NCBI GenBank assembly: GCA_030649205.1
Contig: JAUSGE010000042.1
Coordinates: forward strand, 1-33,349
DNA length: 33,349 nt
Source of the DNA: a bacterium
Lineage (GTDB): Bacteria; Patescibacteriota; Patescibacteriia; Patescibacteriales; GWC2-42-12
Direction: 5' to 3'
Positions 16,166 through 23,778 of this stretch are shown here, in pieces; the stretch's first letter is position 1; each line of letters begins with the position of its first letter. The position numbers and the translations under genes were made by a program. The notes under the pieces are model-generated. The model worked only from the letters and a program-made list of their open reading frames with translations. It did not search any database and was not told the DNA's origin.

Positions 16166-16798
16166 ATGCATCATGCTATCACCGTTCATTTAACAATTCA
16201 CGGAATTATAGTAATAATTTGCGCCCTAGCTTTAACCGCCTTGTTCACGGTCAAATATTACAAATTAAAAAGGCTATACTTGGCGGCAAAAACTTACGCG
16301 GTTACCGATCCCTTAACCGGACTCTTAAACCGCCGCCAGCTTTTTTTAACGCTGGAGGCGGAAATCCAGCGCGCCCGGCGCTATAAACATAACACCCAAA
16401 TTATGTTTATGGACGTTGATAATTTCAAAAAGTTTAACGACCGCTATGGCCATAGCGCCGGCGACAAGGTATTAACCATGGTCGCGGAAGTGTTGCGGTC
16501 ATGTGTCAGAAAATACGACACGGCGGCTCGTTTAGCCGGAGATGAATTCATGCTGATTTTGCCGGAAACATCTCTGGAATTCAGCCTAAAAATCGGCGAG
16601 AGAATTTTGGAAAAAATAAAAAAACTTGAAGTCGGCGGCGGCAGTTTGCAGATTTCCGCCAGTATCGGCATCTGCCAAGTTGACGTTTTCAACGATGTTG
16701 ATCCGATGGAGGCCGCTGATGCCGCCATGTACGCGACCAAAAGCAAAGGCAAGGGCCAAATCGCGGTTTCGCGGTCCGACGACCGCGTAATTCGTTAA
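16166..16798 (+). CDS. Membrane-anchored diguanylate cyclase (GGDEF domain)
   Basis: 210 residues. One membrane segment at about 10-29, a short linker, then a complete GGDEF domain from residue 46 (VTDPLTGLLNRR). Metal and nucleotide residues are present (MDVDNFKKFNDRYGHSAGD). The active-site loop is A-G-D-E-F at 124-128, a variant known in active cyclases, and an inhibitory-site motif RKYD (RxxD, 115-118) lies five residues upstream as in feedback-inhibited enzymes. Predicted reaction: two GTP to c-di-GMP. The start has a GGAGGG SD six bases ahead, and a terminator follows. No sensory domain beyond the membrane segment, and no EAL, HD-GYP or PilZ gene in the window. Confidence 0.92.
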   Translation: MHHAITVHLTIHGIIVIICALALTALFTVKYYKLKRLYLAAKTYAVTDPLTGLLNRRQLFLTLEAEIQRARRYKHNTQIMFMDVDNFKKFNDRYGHSAGDKVLTMVAEVLRSCVRKYDTAARLAGDEFMLILPETSLEFSLKIGERILEKIKKLEVGGGSLQISASIGICQVDVFNDVDPMEAADAAMYATKSKGKGQIAVSRSDDRVIR

Positions 16799-16814
16799 AA
16801 ATTGCAACCTACAC

Positions 16815-16849
16815 GCTCCGGACTGATTATTCAGGTCCGGAGCTTTTTT
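16815..16849 (+). terminator. Rho-independent terminator of the diguanylate cyclase gene
   Basis: GCTCCGGAC (16815-16823), 11-nt loop, GTCCGGAGC (16835-16843), then six T residues. It begins 17 bp past the stop codon. Confidence 0.92.
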
Positions 16850-16882
16850 ACCCCCTTTATCAAAGGGGGCTGGGGGGATTTT
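16850..16882. repeat. Family E element at the 3' end of cysS
   Basis: CCCCCTTTATCAAAGGGGG followed by CTGGGGGGATTTT. The hairpin arms CCCCCTTT/AAAGGGGG define the family. Its end overlaps the cysS stop codon. Other copies: 17763-17796, 18329-18361, 18423-18459. Confidence 0.8.
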
Positions 16883-18419
16883 ATTTCTTGACTATCCTCT
16901 GCCCGTCTTTCGCGTCTTCCACCGAGTAACCCAGACTCTCAATTTTTTTTCTTAATTCATCCGACAGCTTGAAATCTTTTTCTTCTCTGGCTTTCTGCCT
17001 GGCTTCAGCCAGCTTTTCAACTTCTTCCGGCAATTTCATTTTCTTAAGCGCACCCTTAAAATCCAGCCCCAGTACCTTATCAAAATCAAAAACCGCGGCC
17101 AGCTTTTCTTCGTCCGTCAGTTTGGATTTCAAAACCTCCTGAACTACGGCCAGCGCCCTGGGCGTATTTAAGTCGTCGTTAATCGCTGCCAAAAAAATTT
17201 CTTTAAAATCAATACTAAATTCGTCATCCCCGTGAAAACGGGGATCCAGAAATAATTTAACCTTAGCCATACGCTTTTCTGGATTCCTGCTTTCGCAGGA
17301 ATGACGGTGCTTTTCGGACAATCTGGCCGGGGTGAGGTCTCTAATCTGATTGCGCAAATGCTCCAATCCTCTCTCCGCCGACTTAATTCCAGCTTCACTA
17401 TATTCCATCGGCTTTCTATAATGAGTTTGCAAAAGCATGAACCGGTAAGCCAGCGGCTCTATCCCCTTTTTTATTAAAGCAGTTTCCAGCGCTAAAAAAT
17501 TTTCCGCCGACTTGGCCATTTTCTTGCCACCCGCGATATTTAAAAACGCGCCATGCAGCCAAAAATTAAAAAACTTTTTCCCTGTGGCCGCCTCGCTTTG
17601 CGCGATTTCGTTGGTATGATGTACATTGATATGATCAATACCGCCGCAATGGATATCCAGCTGGTTTTTCAGTAGCGCCAGGCTCATGGCCGAGCATTCA
17701 ATATGCCAGCCAGGAAAGCCGACGCCCCACGGACTGTCCCACTCCATCTGCCTGTTCTTTTTACCCCCTTTCTCAAAGGGGGTTAGGGGGATTTTAGGGG
17801 TTGAAAGCTTCCACAGCGCGAAATCGGTAGGATTTTTTTTCTCCTGATTTTTTTCCACGCGCGCGCCTTCTTTTAATTTTTCCAAAGGCAGATGGCTTAA
17901 CTTGTTATAGTTTCTGAATTTAGACGTGTCATAATAAATGCCGTCCGAAGTTTTATAGGTGTAGCCTTTTTTTTCCAGCTTTTTTATTAACTCAATCTGC
18001 TCTTTAATATAATCCGTAGCTTTGCACCAGATGTCTGGTTCCATAATATTCAGCCTCTTGATGTCGTAGCGAAAAGTCCGCGTATAAAATTCCGCGATTT
18101 GCCAGGCGGTTTTTTTCTCTTTTCTAGCTTCCATTTCCAGCTTGTCTTCGCCCATGTCCATGTCCCCGGTCAGGTGGCCGACATCAGTAATGTTCATAAC
18201 ATGCTTTACTTTATACCCATTATACAAAAGCGCGCGCTTTAAAATATCTTCAAACAAATAAGTTCGCAGATTGCCCAGATGCGCGTAATTATAAACCGTG
18301 GGTCCGCAGGTATATAGCCCGACTTTACCGCCCCCCTTCAAAAGGGGGGCAGGGGGGGGTATCGCCTTAAATTCTTCTTTTTTACGGGTTAAGGTGTTGT
18401 ATAGATATAATTTATTCAT
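16881..18419 (-). CDS. cysS: Cysteinyl-tRNA synthetase with three in-frame repeat insertions
   Basis: 512 residues. Class I synthetase charging tRNA-Cys. [18 protein letters not shown] holds the first zinc Cys38 and the HIGH-type motif HLGN (47-50); WHIECSAMS and [15 protein letters not shown] give the remaining zinc ligands and active site; KMSKS appears as KKMAKS near 299-303; the C-terminal helical region follows ([15 protein letters not shown]). Compared with the family's usual sequence, three loops are enlarged by palindromic repeats: [11 protein letters not shown] (21-31), [14 protein letters not shown] (about 208-220) and a 28-residue stretch around 371-399. All core motifs remain, so the enzyme should be active. 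Further family E copies flank both ends. Confidence 0.95.
   Translation of the reverse strand: MNKLYLYNTLTRKKEEFKAIPPPAPLLKGGGKVGLYTCGPTVYNYAHLGNLRTYLFEDILKRALLYNGYKVKHVMNITDVGHLTGDMDMGEDKLEMEARKEKKTAWQIAEFYTRTFRYDIKRLNIMEPDIWCKATDYIKEQIELIKKLEKKGYTYKTSDGIYYDTSKFRNYNKLSHLPLEKLKEGARVEKNQEKKNPTDFALWKLSTPKIPLTPFEKGGKKNRQMEWDSPWGVGFPGWHIECSAMSLALLKNQLDIHCGGIDHINVHHTNEIAQSEAATGKKFFNFWLHGAFLNIAGGKKMAKSAENFLALETALIKKGIEPLAYRFMLLQTHYRKPMEYSEAGIKSAERGLEHLRNQIRDLTPARLSEKHRHSCESRNPEKRMAKVKLFLDPRFHGDDEFSIDFKEIFLAAINDDLNTPRALAVVQEVLKSKLTDEEKLAAVFDFDKVLGLDFKGALKKMKLPEEVEKLAEARQKAREEKDFKLSDELRKKIESLGYSVEDAKDGQRIVKK
17222..17306. repeat. Inverted pair of family C elements inside cysS
   Basis: One unit CGTCATCCCCGTG...GGGGATCCAGAA and an inverted partner TTCTGGATTCCTG...CAGGAATGACG about 20 bp apart, each with its own small hairpin. 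Translated in frame as part of the linker before the C-terminal domain. Same paired layout at 18902-18989. Confidence 0.82.
17763..17796. repeat. Family E element inside cysS (middle)
   Basis: CCCCCTTTCTCAAAGGGGG followed by TTAGGGGGATTTT. Encodes about [11 protein letters not shown] between the FALWK and WDSPWG motifs of the synthetase. Confidence 0.82.
18329..18361. repeat. Family E element inside cysS (N-terminal)
   Basis: Variant CCCCCCTTCAAAAGGGGGG followed by CAGGGGGGGGT. Encodes [11 protein letters not shown] just before the first catalytic motif. Confidence 0.75.
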
Positions 18420-18422
18420 ATT

Positions 18423-18459
18423 TTTTCCCCCTTTATCAAAGGGGGTTAGGGGGATTTTA
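18423..18459. repeat. Family E element just upstream of cysS
   Basis: CCCCCTTTATCAAAGGGGG followed by TTAGGGGGATTTT, a few bases before the cysS start codon; it forms the untranslated leader. Confidence 0.8.
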
Positions 18460-18503
18460 TCTTTTCATTCTACCGCACCATCCCATTTTCAGCAAGATTA
18501 TAT

Positions 18504-18534
18504 AAAAAAACAGAGCGGCTTTTCAGGGCCGCTC
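18504..18534 (-). terminator. Rho-independent terminator of the small coiled-coil gene
   Basis: Minus strand: GAGCGGC, 8-nt loop, GCCGCTC (18513-18534), followed by a short spacer and seven T residues (18504-18510). It lies 21 bp past the stop at 18555. Confidence 0.85.
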
Positions 18535-18554
18535 CCGGGGATCTAGGTTAATAT

Positions 18555-18824
18555 TTACCTGCTAACGGCGCGCTCCAGTATTAGGCGCACACCGCGCAGA
18601 CTGCCGCCATTTTCTTCGCAGGCAGCATTTATAGCTTCCAAAATATAGTCATTAAGCTTTTTGCGCTCTTTGCACCCTTTCGCCATTTCAGCTTGCAGAC
18701 TCATAATTATTTCATCCCGCAACTTCAGTTGCTCGGCCTGTTTTTTGATCACTTCCGCCATCTCTACAACAGTTTTACGAGAGTTACAAACCACCTGACC
18801 TTCGCCTGCAGTTAATGTACACAT
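18555..18824 (-). CDS. Small coiled-coil protein of unknown function
   Basis: 89 residues from ATG at 18824, chosen because a strong SD (AAAGGAGAA) precedes it; the upstream in-frame ATG at 18887 has none. Sequence MCTLTAGEGQVVCNSRKTV is followed by a long helix (about 17-57: MAEVIKKQAEQLKLRDEIIMSLQAEMAKG) likely to form a coiled coil, then NDYILEAINAACEENGGS and a basic tail. I do not recognise a family. Its own SD and terminator indicate a single-gene transcript. Three Cys residues without a metal-binding pattern. No membrane segment. Confidence 0.65.
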   Translation of the reverse strand: MCTLTAGEGQVVCNSRKTVVEMAEVIKKQAEQLKLRDEIIMSLQAEMAKGCKERKKLNDYILEAINAACEENGGSLRGVRLILERAVSR

Positions 18825-18901
18825 TATTCTTCTCCTTTTTTTGGTTGTTGTTAAAAGCTCTGACCGCCGATTAAGCTTCCAAGACATTTCAGTTGCTTAT
18901 T

Positions 18902-18989
18902 CGTCATGCCTGCGCAGGCAGGCATCCAGAAATTCAACGAATGTTTTTTCTGGATTCCGGCTCTCCGCTCCGCTACGGCCGGAATGACG
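18902..18989. repeat. Inverted pair of family C elements
   Basis: CGTCATGCCTGCGCAGGCAG...CATCCAGAA followed by an inverted unit TTCTGGATTCCGG...CCGGAATGACG. Same layout as the pair inside cysS (17222-17306). Lies in the 422-bp non-coding region upstream of the 89-residue gene. Confidence 0.8.
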
Positions 18990-19042
18990 GAATGTTTGGC
19001 AACTTAACCAGCGGTTAGAAAATTTTAAAGAACGGCATCCTT

Positions 19043-19228
19043 AAGCCCGACTGAAAAGAATTGCTTTTATCGCGGCTCCTCGGTGCATGCCTCGGCGCCG
19101 AAACAACTGAACGGGGGTAAAATTGTAGCGGTTTTTTACAAAAAATTACTTTTTTTACCTTTTAATTTTTTGTAAAAAACGCACAAATTTTATTTAAGCA
19201 GGAAAAGCAATTCTTTTCAGTCGGGCTT
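19043..19228. other. Nested inverted-repeat element with conserved internal loop, copy 1
   Basis: Outer arms are a perfect 26-bp inverted repeat (19043-19068 and 19203-19228; arm starts AAGCCCGACTGAAAAG). Inside, a second long hairpin pairs 19119-19148 with 19163-19191. Its arms contain AAATTGTAGCGGTTTT on the left and AAAACGCACAAATTT on the right, so AGCG faces GC and one A is bulged. Exactly this asymmetric loop, including the bulged A, recurs in copy 2 (28376-28536), while all other arm bases differ. It lies 18 bp past the stop of the M23 gene. No ORF. Confidence 0.75.
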
Positions 19229-19246
19229 TTCTGCGCCACCACCACC

Positions 19247-22200
19247 TTACTTTAAAAATCCCATCGGGTCAACATCAATGCCGTTTTGATTGACTTCAAA
19301 ATGCAAATGCGCGCCGGTAGTGTTGGAGCCGGCGCCGATCGTGCCGGGTTTGCCGCCGGACAAAGCAATGACCTGGCCTGGCGTAACCGCGTCGCCCAAC
19401 TTCACTCGCAGAGCCGACAAATGTCCGTAAGTGGTCTTAATGCCCTGGCCATGATCAATCGTGATGTAATCATAGGCCGTAGTGTTATTATCAGCCAAAG
19501 CAACCACCACGCCGTCAGCCGCGGCTTTAACCGCCGTGCCTTGAGCAACGTCTATATCAATGGCATTATGCTCGCCAACTGAATCGCGGAACGGGTAAGC
19601 CGGATCATGAAAACCATAATTAACTTTACGCGAGCTAACCGGCCAACTTAAACTAACCTCGCCTGTACCGTTGCCATTATCTTCGCCTGTATCGGAATCA
19701 TCATCGCCGGCCGCGGCCGCGCTTACCGCGATGAAATCGCTGGGGTCGCCCTGAACTTTTACGTCCAACTTGGATTTTACGCCACGCGCCTTCAGCTCGC
19801 TTAAATAAATGTCAAAACTGTCTAAAGACACGCTGTCGCTGGCGCTTACTTTAATAATAAATTCCGCGGCCTGGCCGGTTTTTACCGTGAAGCCGCCCAG
19901 ACTGATCTTATTGGCGCCGGCCACGGGTTTGGAAATAGCGCCAACGCGGCTAGACTTGCCGGCTGCCGTTATTGACAAATTGCTAAAGCCCAAACTATTG
20001 GACAAGCCGTCGCTGGTAGTTACTATGTTCAAGTTATCCAGTCTAATGTCTTCGGCGCCGGTATTAGCCACGCTGAAACGGCCAATTTCATTATCTTTTT
20101 GTCCGGCCGCGAACGAACCGGCGCTAATGGCTTTAAGCTCGGCCGAGCTTTGGCCAAACGCGGCTGGCGCGCTGGCAGTGTTAACTCCGGCCACGGCGCT
20201 GGCCGCGCCCGAATTTCTGCTTTCGGCCAAAATGCTGGCCATGGCCAGCTGAACCTGGTCCGCTTTTAAATCAGCATCCGTGTCCGCCGCCAGGCTTAAT
20301 TCAGCCCGGGCGCCGGCCGTAAAATGATAAATAAAATTATCAAAAACATAATTAGCGCTGATTGGTTTTTCTATGACCGCGCCGACGCGGCCGCCATTAA
20401 TGGTCAGGCGCAAATTGCTAAAGCCGTTTTCATAAAGCGCGGCGCCTCCGGTTTCACCGCTTTTAGCCAAAATAATCTGGCTGATATCCACGTTATCGCC
20501 GGCCGCGGCCTCCAGAATCCAGCTGGCGATTTTAATATTTTTCTGGCCCTTGATTAAATTCTTATCCCAATCGCCATTGGCAAAAATAAACAGGCTGGAC
20601 TCGGTAGCGGTCAGGTGGTTTCCCTTAAGCCCGATGGCGTCTTCAACCGTAATGCCGCCATCATACTGATAGCTGATTTTATTTATCACCATCCGGTATT
20701 TGTCGCCGCTTAAAGTGCCGCCGGGCAGGCTGGAGACCAAGCTGAAATTTAAAATCTGCCTGGGGCCAAGGCCGAGGCCGTTAAATTTCAGCGCGCCGCC
20801 CGTCAGCTTATCGCCCGCGGCCGAAGAATAAATGTCTCCGGTATCATAGTTAACCAGATAAACCAAAGAGTTAAGCGCCGGCGCGTCCGCGGTTTTGTCC
20901 AGGCTGATATTTATATTCCGCAAATAAATTTTTTGATTGTTGTTTCTGATCTGAAAATTGCCGAAAATTTGGCCTCTTTGCCGGGACAGGGTGCGCTTGC
21001 CCGGCTTCAGTTCTTTATTAAAAATGCTTACCGGCTCGCGGCTAATGGTTAGGGTTTCATTGCTGTCGGTTTTGTTCAGCGCCAAGCCGTAGCCATAGCC
21101 ATCGCCCGAGGAATTAAAATCGCGGACATTCAGGTTCACGGTTTTGTTTTCTCCGCCCGCGATGTCGGCGAATAAAAGCAAAGTACCGCTTGAGCCATTA
21201 GCGATAATAAAAGCGTTATTCAAATTAAGCGTTACGGACTGATCGCCGGACAAGTCCGCGGTTTGCGCGATTAAATGATTATATTTGTCTTTAAGTTTAA
21301 AATTGGTAAGTTCGCCGGCTCCGGCGCTGCCTTGGTTAGTCAGAACAATATTGTCCAGCACCGCGTCTTCTTGGCCCGTGGTTTCGCTGATGATAAATTT
21401 TGCGATCAGCTTTTGGCTCTGGCCGATGGTTAAATTGCCGGCGTTCACGGCCTGCTCCGTTACTTTAACCTGCCCCAGCACCTCGCCGGTCAATAATTTG
21501 TACTGGCTGGCATTGACCGGAAAACTGCCGCCTATATCCGCGCTGGCTTTGATGTCGCCCGCGGCCGCCAGGCTAACCTGCAGCCAATGGTTTAAAAAAT
21601 CCGGATAGCTTTTTAAGTCCAGATAAACATAAATTTTTTCGGTTTCACCCGCCGGTATGATCAAGGGCGCGTCGCTAAAGTCAAACATAGCCCGCTTATT
21701 ATTCAATTCAGCCGGCTCGCCTAAATTTTTGCCGTCCGCGCCGGTCAAATAAACTTTATCCACGCCTTCAGATTTAAAAATGCCCTGGACTTTAAAAGTG
21801 ATTTTACTGACTTCCACGGTTTGGCCGCCAGCGATTAAATTAAACACGGCCGCCAGATTATGGCGCGAGTTAAGGGGGAAATAATCCTCGGTCACGCTGG
21901 CCTGATCAAATTCAACGGCCAGAGTGCCTGACGGCCCGCCGCCGGCCTTTACTACTGCTACAGTTTTTGGTTCAGCAATTTTAAAAGATAAAAAATCAGT
22001 TTGATTAACCGCGGCGATTTTACTTTTGCCCAAACCCAGCGCGGCCAGTTCAGCCGGATTTTTTACATAAGTCTTTTTATTGCCGCTCACATAATAAATT
22101 TTTTTGTCGCCGGCCAATTTTATTAATTTTACATCCGGCCATTTATTAAGTTGAGCCCGGCTGATAGTTTTTATGTCTGGCCATTTATTGCCATAAGACA

Positions 22201-22465
22201 AATAAGCGGCTGAAGAGATATAAGCCTTTTTGGCGCCCAGTTTATGGTCCAAATAATAGACCGTGGGACTGCCAGCAACTTTAACCTGCTTCACGTCAGG
22301 ACTAAGCCCATAAGCGGCCTGGGCTTCGGTAGCCTGCGACGCCCAAAAACCAATGGCCAAGAAGACTATGGCGGAAATCAATATTTTCGCCACTGTCGCG
22401 ATTATCAATAGCCTGAATTTTCGTGATTTACTGAATTTTTTCGCTAATTTTAAAATATTTTCCAT
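19247..22465 (-). CDS. Large exported protein with C-terminal M23 (LytM) peptidase domain
   Basis: 1072 residues. Basic N-terminus then a long hydrophobic segment (about 18-42) and ATEAQAAYG, a likely signal peptide cleavage region. Residues 45-165 contain short repeats of the YY-x-KK-Y type (KKAYISSAAYL, KKIYYVSGNKKTYVKNPAEL). The middle 180-930 is a series of beta-sandwich-like modules, threonine/alanine/glycine-rich, probably Ig-like. Residues 950-1072 are an M23 domain: EHNAIDID (His and Asp zinc ligands), YGHL and HLHFEVN (HxH); the metal ligands are intact. Predicted role: peptidoglycan endopeptidase or cross-bridge hydrolase carried on a long extracellular stalk. Same-strand neighbours are unrelated; the nested hairpin lies just after its stop. 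Confidence 0.88.
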   Translation of the reverse strand: MENILKLAKKFSKSRKFRLLIIATVAKILISAIVFLAIGFWASQATEAQAAYGLSPDVKQVKVAGSPTVYYLDHKLGAKKAYISSAAYLSYGNKWPDIKTISRAQLNKWPDVKLIKLAGDKKIYYVSGNKKTYVKNPAELAALGLGKSKIAAVNQTDFLSFKIAEPKTVAVVKAGGGPSGTLAVEFDQASVTEDYFPLNSRHNLAAVFNLIAGGQTVEVSKITFKVQGIFKSEGVDKVYLTGADGKNLGEPAELNNKRAMFDFSDAPLIIPAGETEKIYVYLDLKSYPDFLNHWLQVSLAAAGDIKASADIGGSFPVNASQYKLLTGEVLGQVKVTEQAVNAGNLTIGQSQKLIAKFIISETTGQEDAVLDNIVLTNQGSAGAGELTNFKLKDKYNHLIAQTADLSGDQSVTLNLNNAFIIANGSSGTLLLFADIAGGENKTVNLNVRDFNSSGDGYGYGLALNKTDSNETLTISREPVSIFNKELKPGKRTLSRQRGQIFGNFQIRNNNQKIYLRNINISLDKTADAPALNSLVYLVNYDTGDIYSSAAGDKLTGGALKFNGLGLGPRQILNFSLVSSLPGGTLSGDKYRMVINKISYQYDGGITVEDAIGLKGNHLTATESSLFIFANGDWDKNLIKGQKNIKIASWILEAAAGDNVDISQIILAKSGETGGAALYENGFSNLRLTINGGRVGAVIEKPISANYVFDNFIYHFTAGARAELSLAADTDADLKADQVQLAMASILAESRNSGAASAVAGVNTASAPAAFGQSSAELKAISAGSFAAGQKDNEIGRFSVANTGAEDIRLDNLNIVTTSDGLSNSLGFSNLSITAAGKSSRVGAISKPVAGANKISLGGFTVKTGQAAEFIIKVSASDSVSLDSFDIYLSELKARGVKSKLDVKVQGDPSDFIAVSAAAAGDDDSDTGEDNGNGTGEVSLSWPVSSRKVNYGFHDPAYPFRDSVGEHNAIDIDVAQGTAVKAAADGVVVALADNNTTAYDYITIDHGQGIKTTYGHLSALRVKLGDAVTPGQVIALSGGKPGTIGAGSNTTGAHLHFEVNQNGIDVDPMGFLK

Positions 22466-22570
22466 AACAAGCTAATAAGTAAATAAATAACATATTACTA
22501 TATCATATTTAGTTATTAATGTCAAGGAGCGTCAGCGTCAGCGTTCTGCCATTGCGAGCGACCGGCTTTT

Positions 22571-22600
22571 TGTCATTCCCGCGAAAGCGGGAATCCAGAG
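22571..22600. repeat. Family C element (single)
   Basis: TGTCATTCCCGCGAAAGCGG then GAATCCAGAG. A fragment of family D (CCATTGCGAGCGACCGGC) lies just upstream near 22550. Both sit in the 263-bp gap between divergent genes. Confidence 0.8.
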
Positions 22601-22728
22601 CTGGGCCGTAAATATGCTAAGGCAAAAAGCAACAATTAACAGTTAACGCAATGTATGTTATAGTTGTTTTAATTATTGCCGTTTAAGAAAATTGAACCTT
22701 TCAAAAACTTAAACTTGTGAGGTAAAAA

Positions 22729-23418
22729 ATGGAAAAGGAAGTTAAAGATAGAATTGCCAAAAATCCTTATCAGGAATTAATATCTCTTAGTGGAATTATG
22801 TTCACTTCTGACAGTAATATGCCGCCGCTTGAACAGTATCTTAAAAACATAAGCATAGACAACCTGGAGAAATTGACTTTCTTAGCCTATCAAATTATGG
22901 AATTTGACCGGCTGATTTTCCAGGGTGAACGCTCAAGGCCGGCCATCTATCTGCACCTTTCAAAAAAAGTGAACCGGCAGGAGTACATCTTTTTTTACGG
23001 TCCGACCAATGGCGGGCGGGGCAAGGAATTTTATCACGTAAAAATCCAAGAATTCATTGAATTATCCGCCCATGATGCGCCGTACGATTTGGCAGTCTAC
23101 GCCGCGCATCTGGTGCGGTTAAGAGTGCTGGCAAATTTCCCAACCACCAATTTGTTGTCGGTAAAAAAATTAGAGAAAATAAGAGCTGATAAAGGATGGA
23201 AAGGAAATAAGAATACCGAAAAACTTTTTAGACGCATAACGCCGGCCATCCGTAACGAGGCGGGAAATTGCGTTGATTTATCCGGTCAGGATTGCGTTCT
23301 GATTTCCCATTTGGCGGCTAGTTTTTGTACTAGCTCCACGCAAGACGCATTTAATAAAACGGACCGCGAACTATGGCTAAAACAAATTTTAACCTTAGAT
23401 GCGTCTAACTATTTATAG
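22729..23418 (+). CDS. Soluble protein of unknown function
   Basis: 229 residues, no recognised domain, no signal peptide or membrane segment. An SD-like GAGG lies eight bases before the ATG. It opens with charged helices (MEKEVKDRIAKNPYQELISLSG) and has a mixed middle (RSRPAIYLHLSKKVNRQEYIFFYGPTNGGRGKEFYHV) with basic and aromatic patches, and a C-terminal part containing GNCVDLSGQDCVLISHLAASFCTSS with three Cys. The pattern is not that of a known nuclease or methylase that I can name. A terminator follows and the next gene has its own promoter, so it is monocistronic. Confidence 0.65.
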   Translation: MEKEVKDRIAKNPYQELISLSGIMFTSDSNMPPLEQYLKNISIDNLEKLTFLAYQIMEFDRLIFQGERSRPAIYLHLSKKVNRQEYIFFYGPTNGGRGKEFYHVKIQEFIELSAHDAPYDLAVYAAHLVRLRVLANFPTTNLLSVKKLEKIRADKGWKGNKNTEKLFRRITPAIRNEAGNCVDLSGQDCVLISHLAASFCTSSTQDAFNKTDRELWLKQILTLDASNYL

Positions 23419-23441
23419 ATTTTAAATAGTTGGACATCATA

Positions 23442-23473
23442 TGACCCTTTGGCAACAGAGGGTCATTTTTTTT
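23442..23473 (+). terminator. Rho-independent terminator after the unknown gene
   Basis: TGACCCT, loop containing TTGGCAACAG, AGGGTCA (23442-23465), followed by eight or nine T residues. Begins 23 bp after the stop. Confidence 0.9.
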
Positions 23474-23535
23474 ATGAAAAAACCCTAAAACAATGCCTGT
23501 AAAATCGCGCTGTAAAATCGCTGTAAAAATCGCGC

Positions 23536-23564
23536 TTGACACGATTTTAGTAATATGCTAATAT
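23536..23564 (+). promoter_or_regulatory. Promoter upstream of the lipoprotein gene
   Basis: -35 TTGACA (23536-23541), 17-nt spacer, -10 TAATAT (23559-23564). It directs a long leader of about 208 nt holding the SD hairpin and two repeat elements before the ATG at 23779. Confidence 0.72.
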
Positions 23565-23610
23565 ACTCGGTTGAACTTTAAAAACCAAATATTATAAAAA
23601 ATTAGGCTTA

Positions 23611-23645
23611 TTGGGCTAAAAAGGAGGTGAATTTTCTTAGCCCAA
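23611..23645 (+). promoter_or_regulatory. Leader hairpin with a perfect SD sequence in its loop
   Basis: Stem TTGGGCTAA (23611-23619) with TTAGCCCAA (23637-23645), perfect 9 bp. The 17-nt loop contains AAGGAGGTGA (23621-23630), a ten-base complement of the usual 16S rRNA 3' end. No sizeable ORF starts after it: GTG gives nine codons, and an AUU six bases later could open 27 codons. The lipoprotein gene lies 130 bp further with its own SD. Confidence 0.6.
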
Positions 23646-23657
23646 GACAAATTTAAT

Positions 23658-23691
23658 CGTCATTCCGGCCGCCTGAGCCGGAATCCAGAAA
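23658..23691. repeat. Family C element
   Basis: CGTCATTCCGGCCGCCTGAG followed by CCGGAATCCAGAAA, with hairpin arms TTCCGGC/GCCGGAA. It sits in the leader of the lipoprotein gene. Confidence 0.8.
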
Positions 23692-23701
23692 GGCATCTAG
23701 C

Positions 23702-23748
23702 GTTGGCTCCATAGTGGTTCACCCTATGGAGCCGTAATGTTACCCAAC
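23702..23748. repeat. Family F element
   Basis: GGCTCCATAG (23705-23714) pairs with CTATGGAGCC (23724-23733); an outer GTTGG/CCAAC pair closes it. Same core and trailing GTAATG as at 13967-14044. It is immediately upstream of the SD of the lipoprotein gene. Confidence 0.78.
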
Positions 23749-23778
23749 AGTTTTTTTCTTTATAAAGGAGAAAAAAAA

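Noticed and set aside
16166-16798. GGDEF domain regarded as degenerate because the loop reads AGDEF
   Set aside because: Ala at the first position is found in active enzymes and all other motifs are intact.
19043-19228. Nested hairpin as an ordinary transcription terminator of the M23 gene
   Set aside because: The arms are far longer than a terminator needs, no proper T-run follows on the minus strand, and the conserved inner loop in a second copy needs another explanation.
18825-19246. tRNA-like or rRNA-like structure in this non-coding region
   Set aside because: No T-loop, anticodon stem or conserved rRNA segments; the pairing is explained by the two repeat elements.
17222-23691. Repeated GTCATTCC...GGAATCCAGA units as a possible CRISPR array
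   Set aside because: Units are scattered, each is palindromic, spacing is irregular and no cas genes are present.
23631-23720. 27-codon frame with AUU start after the perfect SD
   Set aside because: It runs through two repeat elements and has no protein-like character; kept only as a note in the leader finding.
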